Source: DATJGR01 sp963812255 (GTDB lineage Bacteria; Pseudomonadota; Gammaproteobacteria; Pseudomonadales; Azotimanducaceae). From it: a DNA stretch of 64,000 bases. A model generated the notes under the pieces. The model saw only the letters and a program-made list of their open reading frames with translations. It did not search any database and was not told where the DNA came from. The stretch covers positions 2,339,730-2,403,729 of the forward strand of contig CAWEUM010000005.1 in assembly GCA_963812255.1 (NCBI GenBank), read 5' to 3'. Made by a program: the position numbers and the translations under genes. Shown here piece after piece: positions 26,550-34,667 of the stretch. Within the stretch, counting starts at the first letter, position 1. Each line of letters opens with the position of its first letter.

Positions 26550-26568
26550 GTCAGCGTACCGAGGTGGC
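26550..26568. promoter_or_regulatory. Third copy of the stress-promoter motif
   Basis: GTCAGCGTACCGAGGTGGC matches 17 of 19 positions of 2188-2206. It lies about 65 bases before the start of the second lmo0937-type gene. Confidence 0.4.
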
Positions 26569-26634
26569 CAGTGCCGCGGTCTATGCTGAAGCCGTATTGG
26601 AAGATCTATTTGCCTGTCGTTGGAGAACTACATC

Positions 26635-26781
26635 GTGCTCGAAACTATTGCGGTCGTATTGATCATCTTGTGGGCCCTGGGAATGGTTTCCTCGGTCACC
26701 ATGGGTGGACTCGTTCATATTCTGTTGGTGCTGGCAGTGATTGTGATCGCCATTCGAGTCATGCAAGGCCGAAGAGTTTAG
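26635..26781 (+). CDS. Lmo0937-type small membrane protein (copy 2)
   Basis: 48 residues from a GTG with GGAGA about 9 bases upstream: MLETIAVVLIILWALGMVSS, VTMGGLVHILLVLAVIVIAI, then RVMQGRRV. Same two-helix layout and TMGG-HILL core as the copy at 16806-16955. Followed after 16 bases by another small membrane protein gene, so likely one transcript. Confidence 0.85.
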   Translation: MLETIAVVLIILWALGMVSSVTMGGLVHILLVLAVIVIAIRVMQGRRV

Positions 26782-26797
26782 TGACGAGAGAGTGGCA

Positions 26798-27013
26798 ATG
26801 AACGCACAGAAGATTGCCGCGATCGTCTTGATCGTGTTAGGAGCGCTGGGCCTGGGCTACGGCGGCTTCAGCTACGCATCGGAGCGACACAACGCCGACC
26901 TCGGCCCCATCCACACGTCCGTCGAAGAAAAGGAACACGTCAACGATCCAGTCTGGGTTGGAGTAGGCGCCTTTCTGTTCGTGATAAGCAGAATGCTACC
27001 GCGCGGCCGCTGA
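26798..27013 (+). CDS. Small membrane protein, two helices
   Basis: 71 residues: MNAQKIAAIVLIVLGALGLGYGG, a loop with VEEKEHVNDPVWVGVG and a second helix FLFVISRMLPRGR. ATG 26798 follows GAGAGAG by about 6 bases. Proteins of this layout commonly accompany lmo0937-type genes; function unknown. Probably co-transcribed with the preceding gene. Confidence 0.72.
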   Translation: MNAQKIAAIVLIVLGALGLGYGGFSYASERHNADLGPIHTSVEEKEHVNDPVWVGVGAFLFVISRMLPRGR

Positions 27014-27095
27014 ACTTTACGCGCGACGTCGCTCGGCGCGATCGCTTCGCAACGCCGCGCCGATCACCCAGCTGCTTTGAGACGAGTATGGTCCA

Positions 27096-28519
27096 ATGCC
27101 TAAACGCAGAATCGTGTTCGTCATTGTCGCCAGCCTGATTTGCTTGATTGCGTTGTTCGTCGTTGGTGTGTGGTTGTTCGTAAAGCCCGAAGCATTCAGG
27201 CAGCAGATCGAAGCGGCCGGCTCACGGGCGATGGGCATGCAGGTGACGGTCGGCGGTCGGATTGCCATCGGTTTGTCCCCGCGGCCCCATCTCGAACTCG
27301 AGGACGTGGGCATTAGCAAAAACGGCGGCAAAGTGATCTCCGCCAAACAGGCCGCACTGGAGATCCAGCTCATCCCTCTGCTGCACGGGGAACTTTCGGT
27401 CGATCGGGTCGCGCTGCAGGATGTCGGTATGTTCGCTCAGCGGGATCGCGACGGCCGTTTCAATTTCCAGAACAGCGGGCCGAGTGGGGGTGAGACGGCA
27501 GGGTTCGAACTGGCAACGCTGTCTCTGGACAATGCTTCGCTGCACTTCGAGGCCCAGGAGCCTTGGGAAGCGTTTCAGGCAAGCGACTGCAAACTCGATC
27601 TACGCGACCTGCGAGCTTCGAATCCGCAACACGCTGACTTCATGCGGCATCTGTCCGTCAGCGGTCACATCCTGTGTGGCCAGGTCACCTCCGACGAGAT
27701 CTCGGCATCCGATCTCAAAGCTTCGGTGGCCGCGAACGACGGGACGTTCGAATTCGATCCGATCACATTGCGCACGCTCGATGCGAGCGGCGCCGGACGC
27801 ATCGTGGTGGATTTCTCCGCCGTGCCGGCACGATGGAATGTCCAATTCTCACTGCCGCAGTTTCCGATCGAGTCATTCTTTCAGAGGCTGCCGTCGCAGC
27901 GCCAGATCGCAACGGCGCCGTGGATTTCTCCGCGACGCTGACGATGCTTGGCACCTCCGTCGCCGAGATGAAGCACACCATTGCGGGTGAGGTCTCTCTG
28001 CGAGGCAAGGGTCTCACGCTCCACGACATGGATCTGGACCAGGAGTTCGCGCGCTTCGAGTCGAGTCAGAACTTCAATCTCGTGGACGTCGGCGCCGTCT
28101 TCATAGCCGGCCCGCTGGGTCTGTTGGTTACGAAGGGGTACAACTTCGCGAGCATCCTGCAAGGTTCAGGCGGTACCAGCGAGATCCAGACACTCGTGTC
28201 GGACTGGCACATCGAGAACGGCATCATGCGAGCCCAAGATGTAGCGATGACGACGAAACTGAACCGGGTCGCGGCCCAGGGCTCGCTGGATTTCGTCAAC
28301 GCGCGATTTAACGACATCGTTGTCGCGCTTGTCGACCCCAACGGCTGTGTAAAGGTGCAGCAGGTTTTGAGCGGACCCTTCGACAACCCGACGGTCGAAG
28401 AGCCGAACATCCTGTGGTCCCTGGCAGGACCGGCCATTTCGCTGCTGAAACAGGGCAAGGATTTGCTGGACGAAGATGCCTGTCAGCCATTTTATTCGGG
28501 TGCAGTGGCTCCCCCGTGA
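27096..28519 (+). pseudogene. AsmA-family protein, frameshifted
   Basis: Frame one (27096-about 27900) gives an N-terminal anchor helix (RIVFVIVASLICLIALFVVGVWLF) and the AsmA N-terminal domain (GMQVTVGGRIAIGLSPRPHLELEDVGI, LSLDNASLHFE) up to FPIESFFQRLP. The homologous continuation (NGAVDFSATLTMLGTSVAEM...GLLVTKGYNFASILQGSGG, a DUF/AsmA_2 C-terminal region) runs in another frame to 28519. The shift lies around 27880-27925 with no homopolymer there. AsmA-like proteins bridge the envelope and move phospholipid or limit outer-membrane protein assembly. The break may be a real mutation or a sequence error. Confidence 0.75.
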
Positions 28520-28604
28520 ACACCGCGGCATCGGCTCAACCGGTTCGGGTCACCGCTTCCTGCGTCTGGCCGTACCGCTGAGCCGGACGTGGTCGATAGC
28601 GTAC

Positions 28605-28633
28605 ATAGCGCGGCTGCGGAATGGCCGCGCTAT
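28605..28633. terminator. Hairpin between convergent genes
   Basis: ATAGCGCGGC and GCCGCGCTAT form a perfect 10-base stem with a 9-base loop, followed by TTTC on the + strand. It overlaps the stop codon of the convergent BON lipoprotein gene. Confidence 0.6.
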
Positions 28634-28950
28634 TTCAATTGCATGGCATTCTTCACCGACTTGACGCCGTCGACACTTCGGGCAACTTGGACCGCAGTGT
28701 CGCGTGCGTTGGCCGAGCTGACGAAGCCGCTCAATTGCACAACGCCTTTGTAGGTCTCGACATTGATCTCGGCCGACTTCAGTGTGGATTCGGCGAAAAT
28801 GGCGGCTTTCACCTTCGTGGTGATGGTGCTGTCATCCACGTACTGCCCGGTACTTTCATGTGTGGGTGTGGCCGCGCAGCCGGTACCCAACGCGATGATC
28901 AGCGCGGCGACGAAGTAGGCGAACGGATGAGTGGTCCTGGTCATAGTCAA
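28630..28950 (-). CDS. BON-domain lipoprotein
   Basis: 106 residues. A lipobox (GTGCAAT) follows a short signal peptide; then one BON domain: YVDDSTITTKVKAAIFAEST, VETYKGVVQLSGFVSS and DGVKSVKNAMQL. Outer- or inner-membrane-anchored, envelope-stress type. ATG 28944 (MTRTTH) is an alternative start. It converges on the broken AsmA gene. Confidence 0.85.
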   Translation of the reverse strand: MTMTRTTHPFAYFVAALIIALGTGCAATPTHESTGQYVDDSTITTKVKAAIFAESTLKSAEINVETYKGVVQLSGFVSSANARDTAVQVARSVDGVKSVKNAMQLK

Positions 28951-29144
28951 TTCCTCTGATTTGCCGATTGCCGGCGCTCACGCAGTAGAGATCGCCGTCA
29001 GTCATCTGTCCGTACGCTATCGCACCGAGTCATGCGGCATGCATCCCGTAGTCTCGGACCAGCTTCGTGGCCCACGCCACGCAGCTGACCAGAGAGATGA
29101 ATCGTCGGCTCCCGACAATCGGGGCCCAAGCAGGAGATCTACAC

Positions 29145-29342
29145 ATGTTCAAATTTGAAGCCCATCTTCGGGACGCGTTGATCATCGGCGTATTGATTGC
29201 TGCGACGGCTGGTTGCAGCAAACAAGAGGGTTCGGTCGAAAAAGTGGGCAAAGACGTCGACCAGGCAGCCGACACAACGGGTCAGCAGATCGAAAAGGCC
29301 GGCGACAAGATGGAGGATGCGGCTAAGCACGACCAACAGTAG
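29145..29342 (+). CDS. Small coiled-coil lipoprotein
   Basis: 65 residues. ATG 29145 follows AGGAGA by about 7 bases. A signal peptide with lipobox (TAGCSKQ) leads to a short charged helix EKVGKDVDQAADTTGQQIEK carrying A/G heptads. Resembles small envelope-stress lipoproteins that co-occur with BON and DUF883 genes. No named family. Confidence 0.65.
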   Translation: MFKFEAHLRDALIIGVLIAATAGCSKQEGSVEKVGKDVDQAADTTGQQIEKAGDKMEDAAKHDQQ

Positions 29343-29420
29343 GACGGGCCCCCAGCAATGTGCGGTGTGGGACACTTGAGCGTATGCTGATTGGCAAGAG
29401 TTCGCTTGCCTGAGAGGCCA

Positions 29421-30201
29421 ATGCCCAAGGATGTTCCAAAACCCCACAATCAGTCAGTCTGTCAGGCGGCAGTGACGAATCCCCACCAGAATCACTTGCT
29501 GGATGCGCTGCCTAGGGCCGAATTCGCGCGCATAGCGAAGGATCTCGAACTGATACCGCTGAAGCTCGGTCAGGTCTTGTACGAACCCGGCGGCCAGCTG
29601 CGCCACGTGTACTTCCCGACGACGTCAATCTTGTCGCTCTTGTACGTAATGGCGGACGGCGCGTCAGCCGAAATAGCCATCGTCGGCAACGAAGGCATCC
29701 TGGGTATATCGTTGTTCATGGGCGGCGATACCACGCCGAGTCGAGCGGTGGTGCAGAGCGGTGGGCACGCCTACCGGCTGAAGGGCGAATTGCTGAAGAA
29801 GGAATTCAGCCTTCTTCGGTCCCACGATGCAGCTGTTGCTCCGCTATACCCAGGCGTTGATTACGCAGATGGCTCAGACCGCGGTCTGCAACCGCCATCA
29901 TTCGATCGACCAACAACTGTGCCGATGGCTGCTGCTGAGTCTGGATCGCTTGCCGACCAACGAGCTGTCGATGACCCAGGAATTGATCGCCAACATGTTG
30001 GGGGTGCGCCGCGAGGGCGTTACCGAGGCGGCAGGGGCGTTGCAGAGAGCAGGTCTCATTCGCTACCGCCGAGGCAAGATCACTGTGCTGGATCGGCCTC
30101 AACTCGAGGCACGCTGCTGTGAGTGCTACCAGGTGGTGAAGGACGAGTTCGATCGCCTGCTGCCCTGGCACAGGCGCGCGTCAGTCGGCGCAACGTCCTA
30201 A
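29421..30201 (+). pseudogene. Crp/Fnr-type regulator, frameshifted (copy 1)
   Basis: From ATG 29421 (GAGAGG upstream) the frame encodes a cyclic-nucleotide-binding-like domain: LELIPLKLGQVLYEPGGQLRHVYFP and AIVGNEGILGISLFMGG. Near 29805-29826 the homology moves to another frame, which gives QLLLRYTQALITQMAQTAVCN and the helix-turn-helix MTQELIANMLGVRREGVTEAA, ending at 30201. An intact protein would have about 255 residues. A full paralogue starts 280 bases downstream. As written, the first product lacks its DNA-binding domain. Confidence 0.75.
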
Positions 30202-30482
30202 CGAGCATGCGCAGGGTTCGGCCAAAGAAAAAAGGCACCCCCGGCGCGGACGATCCGCGCTGGTGGCGAAGTTGCGCTGGGTCGAGTCGACACCTTGGGG
30301 GAGGCGGGCCTCGAGGATTGGGGAAGATGTCCCAACGCAATCCGGCAAATAATACGCCGTGTGATTGGTCATATCCGTTCGATACCGAACATAAGCGAGT
30401 GACCTTTGCCCGGTCGGTTTCCATGCCGCGCTTTGTACGCTGGCGCGCAGACGGAGCCGTAGCGTTGTCTTATGGTCGCGTC

Positions 30483-31187
30483 ATGGCATCAAGTCAGCAA
30501 GCACGCTCGACGAATCGTCTGTTGGAGGCGTTGCCAGCGCGTGACCGGCGCCACATGCTGGGCGAGTGTGAGGCCGTGCGGTTGATTTACGGCGAAGCGG
30601 TCCATACGACGGGCAATCTCAACTGGATCTATTTCCCGACCAGTGGCTTCATTTCGTTGATCATGACCATCGATGGCCCCGCCTCTCTCGAGGTAGGTCT
30701 GATTGGCGATGAGGGCGTGTGTGGGTTCCAGTTCGCACTGGGGGTCGACCAATCGCCGTTGCGGGCCGTGGTGCAGGGCGGCGGGTCGGGCTTGCGCATC
30801 GATACGGCATCGTTTGCGCGTCAACTCACGGACAGCAAACCACTGGCACGCCTCATCGATCGCTACGTCTATGTTCAGCTGAGCCAACTCGCGCAGTTGG
30901 CCGCCTGTACGCGGTTCCATGTCGTTGAGCAGCGTCTGGCGCGCTGGCTGTTGATGACCCAGGACCGCGCCCACGCCGATACGTTCTTCCTCACCCATCA
31001 ACTACTCGGAGCAATGCTTGGCGTCCGTCGGGTCGGCATCACGAAGGCGGCGGGTGCATTGCAGGAACTTGGTTTGATCCGATACAGCCGCGGCACCATT
31101 AATGTATTGGACCGCCGCGGACTCAGAGCAGCTTCATGCGGCTGCTACGAAGCGGACCGAAAGTCGTACGCTCGAGCCTTCGGATAG
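30483..31187 (+). CDS. Crp/Fnr-type transcriptional regulator (copy 2)
   Basis: 234 residues from ATG 30483. N-terminal sensor domain: AVRLIYGEAVHTTGNLNWIYFP and VGLIGDEGVCGFQFALG; then a long dimer helix (YVYVQLSQLAQLAACTRFHVVEQRLARWLL) and a helix-turn-helix (FFLTHQLLGAMLGVRRVGITKAAGALQELGLI). The cNMP pocket Arg/Glu are not obvious, so it may sense something else. It parallels the broken copy upstream segment by segment, so the two arose by duplication. An ATG at 30423 is a less likely start. Confidence 0.82.
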   Translation: MASSQQARSTNRLLEALPARDRRHMLGECEAVRLIYGEAVHTTGNLNWIYFPTSGFISLIMTIDGPASLEVGLIGDEGVCGFQFALGVDQSPLRAVVQGGGSGLRIDTASFARQLTDSKPLARLIDRYVYVQLSQLAQLAACTRFHVVEQRLARWLLMTQDRAHADTFFLTHQLLGAMLGVRRVGITKAAGALQELGLIRYSRGTINVLDRRGLRAASCGCYEADRKSYARAFG

Positions 31188-31408
31188 TCTTGTTCTGGAT
31201 CATCGAACTCGGCAGCTGCCTTCGTCTCAGAACGGCGTCGGCGCCTCAGGTTCTTGGGCGCCAATGACTGCATCCGGCCTCGATTCCACAAGCGTATCGC
31301 CAACAACCCTGCGATGGGGCGAGAATGCGCCGCCACATCCTGCACCGAGAGCGACAGCCCTTTACTTGGCGGCCTCCAGGATGGGCTAGGACACCGGCTT
31401 CATCGCGT
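31188..31408. other. Intergenic region
   Basis: 221 bases between the convergent Crp-like gene and HupE-like operon. No gene or clear terminator seen. Confidence 0.3.
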
Positions 31409-32020
31409 TCAGATGCCCTGTCCGCGCAGCGACCAACCCAGCAGCAGCAGTCCGCTCGCCGCAATCCAACTACCGACGACCCGCACCGCGACGCGCGCCC
31501 ATTGCTGCGGCATAGCCACAGCGAATGCTTCGGCGAGCGCGATTAGCACGAAAACCGCCGATACCATCCCAACAACCGTGATGAGCGACGTAAACGAACT
31601 GCCCAAGCCAGTGCCGTTGAAATAGCCGTGATATAGACCGAGCAACGCCGCCAACATCGTGGTCGCCGGCAACGGCAGCCTGGCATCGGCTGCCACCAAT
31701 CCGCCCGCGAGTAGAAACCACGCCGCAGCCACCACGGGACTACCTACCGTCGCGGCTGCATGTAGCCCCAGCACTCCGCCCAACAGCCACGCGCAGGGGA
31801 GCACGAGCAACACGCGGCGGCTCTGCTGCGGTCCGCGCAGTCCCGCCAGCAACGCGAGGCCGAATGGCGGCACGAGGTCCTCCGGGCTCAGCAAAAAATG
31901 CATCAGACCGTCGTACAGCGGCCCCATGCCCGTCGAATTCAGATGCGCGTCTACCGCCGGGGCAAACAGGCCGATCGACAACCCGAACGCCGCGGTGACC
32001 CACAATCGAGCCCGATTCAC
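31409..32020 (-). CDS. HupE/UreJ-like membrane protein (third of three)
   Basis: 203 residues from GTG 32020. A signal-like first helix, HLNSTGMGPLYDGLMHFLLSPEDLVP, and four or five more helices with LLGLYHGYFNGTG, where His residues in helices could bind nickel or another metal. Less conserved than its two neighbours. GTG overlaps the upstream stop by 4 bases (32017-32020). Last gene of the DUF3604 operon. Confidence 0.75.
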   Translation of the reverse strand: MNRARLWVTAAFGLSIGLFAPAVDAHLNSTGMGPLYDGLMHFLLSPEDLVPPFGLALLAGLRGPQQSRRVLLVLPCAWLLGGVLGLHAAATVGSPVVAAAWFLLAGGLVAADARLPLPATTMLAALLGLYHGYFNGTGLGSSFTSLITVVGMVSAVFVLIALAEAFAVAMPQQWARVAVRVVGSWIAASGLLLLGWSLRGQGI

Positions 32021-32610
32021 ACGAGCGCTTGCCACAGGAAAAACACGCCGCCGAAAGAAACCACGGCGCCGGCGCCGCGCACGAACCGCTGTCCCCATGT
32101 CCATCGATGCACGGTACCGATGCCGATGCCGAGCGCATGCAGGCAACCGGTGGCGATGACGAATCCCATGCTGTACAGCAGTGCGCTTTGTCCGGCCGGC
32201 AGTTCGGTGCCGTGGGCGTAGCCGTGAAAGATCGCGAAGAATCCAACGATCAGTGCGGCGACGACGAGCGGCGGGCGCACCTCGAACATCACCGCAGCGC
32301 CGAGCGTGATCGCCGATGCCGCGATCCCGAACTCGATACCCGGCAGCGGCACACCGACGAAACCCAGCATGCCGCCGAATGCCATCACCAGCGGGAACGC
32401 CACCGGAAGTATCCAGATGGCCGGCGCACCGAGCTGCGCGCCCCACAGTCCGACGGCGACCATCGCAGCCACGTGATCGAGCCCGGAGATCGGATGCAGA
32501 AAGCCGGTCAGAAAGCCGGTGGCCTCACCGTTGACCAAGTGGGCGAGCGCGCTCTGGGCGTACAGCGCGGCGAACAACGCAAACGCGGCGACACGTAGTC
32601 GCCCCGTCAC
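32017..32610 (-). CDS. HupE/UreJ family membrane protein (second of three)
   Basis: 197 residues from GTG 32610. A cleavable-looking first helix, then HPISGLDHVAAMVAVGLWGAQLG with the HPxxGxDH signature of HupE/UreJ, VGFFAIFHGYAHGTELP with further His, and six helices in all. HupE proteins transport nickel for hydrogenase or urease, but no such enzyme is encoded nearby, so the cargo is unknown. Overlaps both neighbours by 4 bases. Confidence 0.88.
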   Translation of the reverse strand: MTGRLRVAAFALFAALYAQSALAHLVNGEATGFLTGFLHPISGLDHVAAMVAVGLWGAQLGAPAIWILPVAFPLVMAFGGMLGFVGVPLPGIEFGIAASAITLGAAVMFEVRPPLVVAALIVGFFAIFHGYAHGTELPAGQSALLYSMGFVIATGCLHALGIGIGTVHRWTWGQRFVRGAGAVVSFGGVFFLWQALV

Positions 32611-33620
32611 GTGTAATCCCCGAGCAGCAGCGCCACGCGTTGTATCGTCCAGAACGCACCGAGTATGCCGACCGTGTATCCGGGCAGCATCCGCACCCAC
32701 TGTGGCCAACGGATCTGCAACACGCGGAATGCACGTTCGAGACAAATAACGAGTCCGATGAAGCAGAGCTGACCCAACTCGACACCGACGTTGAAGCTGA
32801 CCAGCGCCATCGGCAACTCCGCGCGCGGCAGGCCCGCACTGGTCAGCGCGCTTGCGAAGCCGAAGCCGTGCAACAAGCCGAACGCGAATGCGACGACCCA
32901 CGGATGGCGGATCGTGAAGCTCGACTCACCCCGCCACACGCGCACGATTTCCGGCCCGAGAAACAGAATGCTGAGCGCGATTGCCGCATTCAGCGGCAGC
33001 GGCGGCGCCTGTGCATAGCCGAGTGTTGCCACCGTCAACGTAATGCTGTGCGCCACCGTGAATGCCGTCACGGTCTTTAGCAGCATCCAGCGGCCGTCGA
33101 CGATCAGCAGCAGACCGAGCACGAACAACACATGGTCGGCGCCGAACAGGATGTGCCGAAACCCTTCAGCAATGTAAGCGCCAACGACTTCCAAACGGGT
33201 TTGCGAAGGGGCAACCTCGACCCAGGGTTGCGATGCGCGGGCAAACATCGCCAACTGACGGCCGTCGAGCGTCTCGATGTGCACCAGCACGTCCGTGATC
33301 GTCAATTGCAACCCGCGAAATTCGATACGTCTGCCGGCAAGCCCGTTCCCTTGCGTATCGATGGTGCGGCGTTCGATCACCGAGTCGGCGAGTTCTTCGA
33401 CGACCGGTCCCTTCACTGTCTCGACGCCCTTAGGCAGCGTCGGCGCGATTGGCAGACGCATCCCCGCAGTGACCGGCGTGCGCCACAGCATGTCGTAGCG
33501 GCCGGGCGCGATTTCCTTGATGTCGAGATACGCGGGGCGCGATTCGTGCGCCAACGCAGCTGAAACGCAACCCAACCATCCCAGCAGAACGACGATGGTG
33601 TACCGAACACTCCGCGTCAT
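32607..33620 (-). CDS. HupE/UreJ_2-like membrane protein with periplasmic N-terminal domain
   Basis: 337 residues. A signal peptide (to ALAHES) leads to a beta-rich domain of about 150 residues (YLDIKEIAPGRYDMLWRTPV, RRIEFRGLQLTITDVLVHIE), then GFRHILFGADHVLFVLGLLL, TAFTVAHSITLTVATLG and FGLLHGFGFASAL: His-rich helices of the HupE/UreJ_2 type. The N-terminal domain probably captures a ligand in the periplasm. Starts with a 4-base overlap of the PpiC-type stop. Confidence 0.85.
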   Translation of the reverse strand: MTRSVRYTIVVLLGWLGCVSAALAHESRPAYLDIKEIAPGRYDMLWRTPVTAGMRLPIAPTLPKGVETVKGPVVEELADSVIERRTIDTQGNGLAGRRIEFRGLQLTITDVLVHIETLDGRQLAMFARASQPWVEVAPSQTRLEVVGAYIAEGFRHILFGADHVLFVLGLLLIVDGRWMLLKTVTAFTVAHSITLTVATLGYAQAPPLPLNAAIALSILFLGPEIVRVWRGESSFTIRHPWVVAFAFGLLHGFGFASALTSAGLPRAELPMALVSFNVGVELGQLCFIGLVICLERAFRVLQIRWPQWVRMLPGYTVGILGAFWTIQRVALLLGDYT

Positions 33621-34615
33621 AGCGGGGAGGCGTCCTGCGAGCCTTGGGAGGTGGTTTGCGGCGGGTTTTGCGGCGCGCTTTCGCGCGGGCCATTTGGCGA
33701 GCCGCTGGACGCAGCCGGCGGGACGCGGGGTAACAGTACGACGTATTTCGCGCGCAGCGCATCGTACGATGTCTTCCACGCGAGCGATTTCTGCTCCCCG
33801 AGCCATGCGGTCTTGATGTCCGGCTCCACTTCTTCGAAGCCGGGCACGCGACCGGGGATGACCGTATCGACGAAGACCAGATGCCAGCCGAATCCGGATT
33901 CGATCGGACCCTGCCATGAACCAGGCGCCAGTCTGGAGGCCGCCTGTGCGAACACCGGGCCGAAGTCTTTCGCGAGTTGTTCGGAGGTACGATCCCCGTA
34001 GTAGTCCTGCAGCAGTGTCGGGTCACCGACTGCGCGCGGCGAGTCGATCGGCTGGCCGTCGAGTGCCTTCAGCGCTGCCACTGCGTCGTCACGCGCATGT
34101 GTGCCACGCTGATCCGGCGAAAAATAGATCTGCCGGAAGCTGATGCGACCCGGCAGTGCGAACTTCGCCGTATTCGCCGTAAACCAGGTGCGCAATTCCG
34201 CCGTGCTCGGCGCGTGCGCCGCGGCCACGTCCTCGGCGATGAACTGCATCTTTTGCGCCATGCGGCGTTTGACGATCTCGTCGTCCTTGTCGAGTCCCAT
34301 CGCCAGCGCTTCCCGGTAGAGGATTTCCTCCTGGACCTTGGCTTCGACAAGCGCGTCGAATTCCTGCGGTGTGGGCTGCCGGCGCCATTGCGATTGAAAC
34401 ACCATCTCGATCTGCCGCAAGTCGTCGAGGCTCAGCACGATCTGCTTCGGCGCGCTCGTGTTCGTTCCGGTTCGTTGCACGTACGCGCTGATCGCAAACA
34501 GCGCGACGCCGATCAACAGAAACTGCGCCAGCGGTTCCGTGAGCAGCCGTCTCGCGGTGCGTCCTATCGCCGCCGCAAACGATGAACGTCCGTTGTCGGT
34601 TCGCGGCGGGATCAT
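33617..34615 (-). CDS. Parvulin (PpiC-type) peptidyl-prolyl isomerase, membrane-anchored
   Basis: 332 residues. One N-terminal membrane anchor (LLTEPLAQFLLIGVALFAISAYV), a SurA/PrsA-like helical region (VFQSQWRRQPTPQEFDALVEAKVQEEILYREALAMGL) and a divergent parvulin domain ending PGSWQGPIESGFGWHLVFVDTVIPGRVPGFEEV, then a Pro/Ser tail. It should assist folding in the periplasm. ATG 34615 is chosen; an ATG at 34681 would overlap the DUF3604 stop. Coupled to the next gene by a 4-base overlap. Confidence 0.83.
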   Translation of the reverse strand: MIPPRTDNGRSSFAAAIGRTARRLLTEPLAQFLLIGVALFAISAYVQRTGTNTSAPKQIVLSLDDLRQIEMVFQSQWRRQPTPQEFDALVEAKVQEEILYREALAMGLDKDDEIVKRRMAQKMQFIAEDVAAAHAPSTAELRTWFTANTAKFALPGRISFRQIYFSPDQRGTHARDDAVAALKALDGQPIDSPRAVGDPTLLQDYYGDRTSEQLAKDFGPVFAQAASRLAPGSWQGPIESGFGWHLVFVDTVIPGRVPGFEEVEPDIKTAWLGEQKSLAWKTSYDALRAKYVVLLPRVPPAASSGSPNGPRESAPQNPPQTTSQGSQDASPL

Positions 34616-34667
34616 CCCGTCAGATGCAGGTTCGCCGGTTTGCGATTCAACCGAAGGGCTAAACAGC

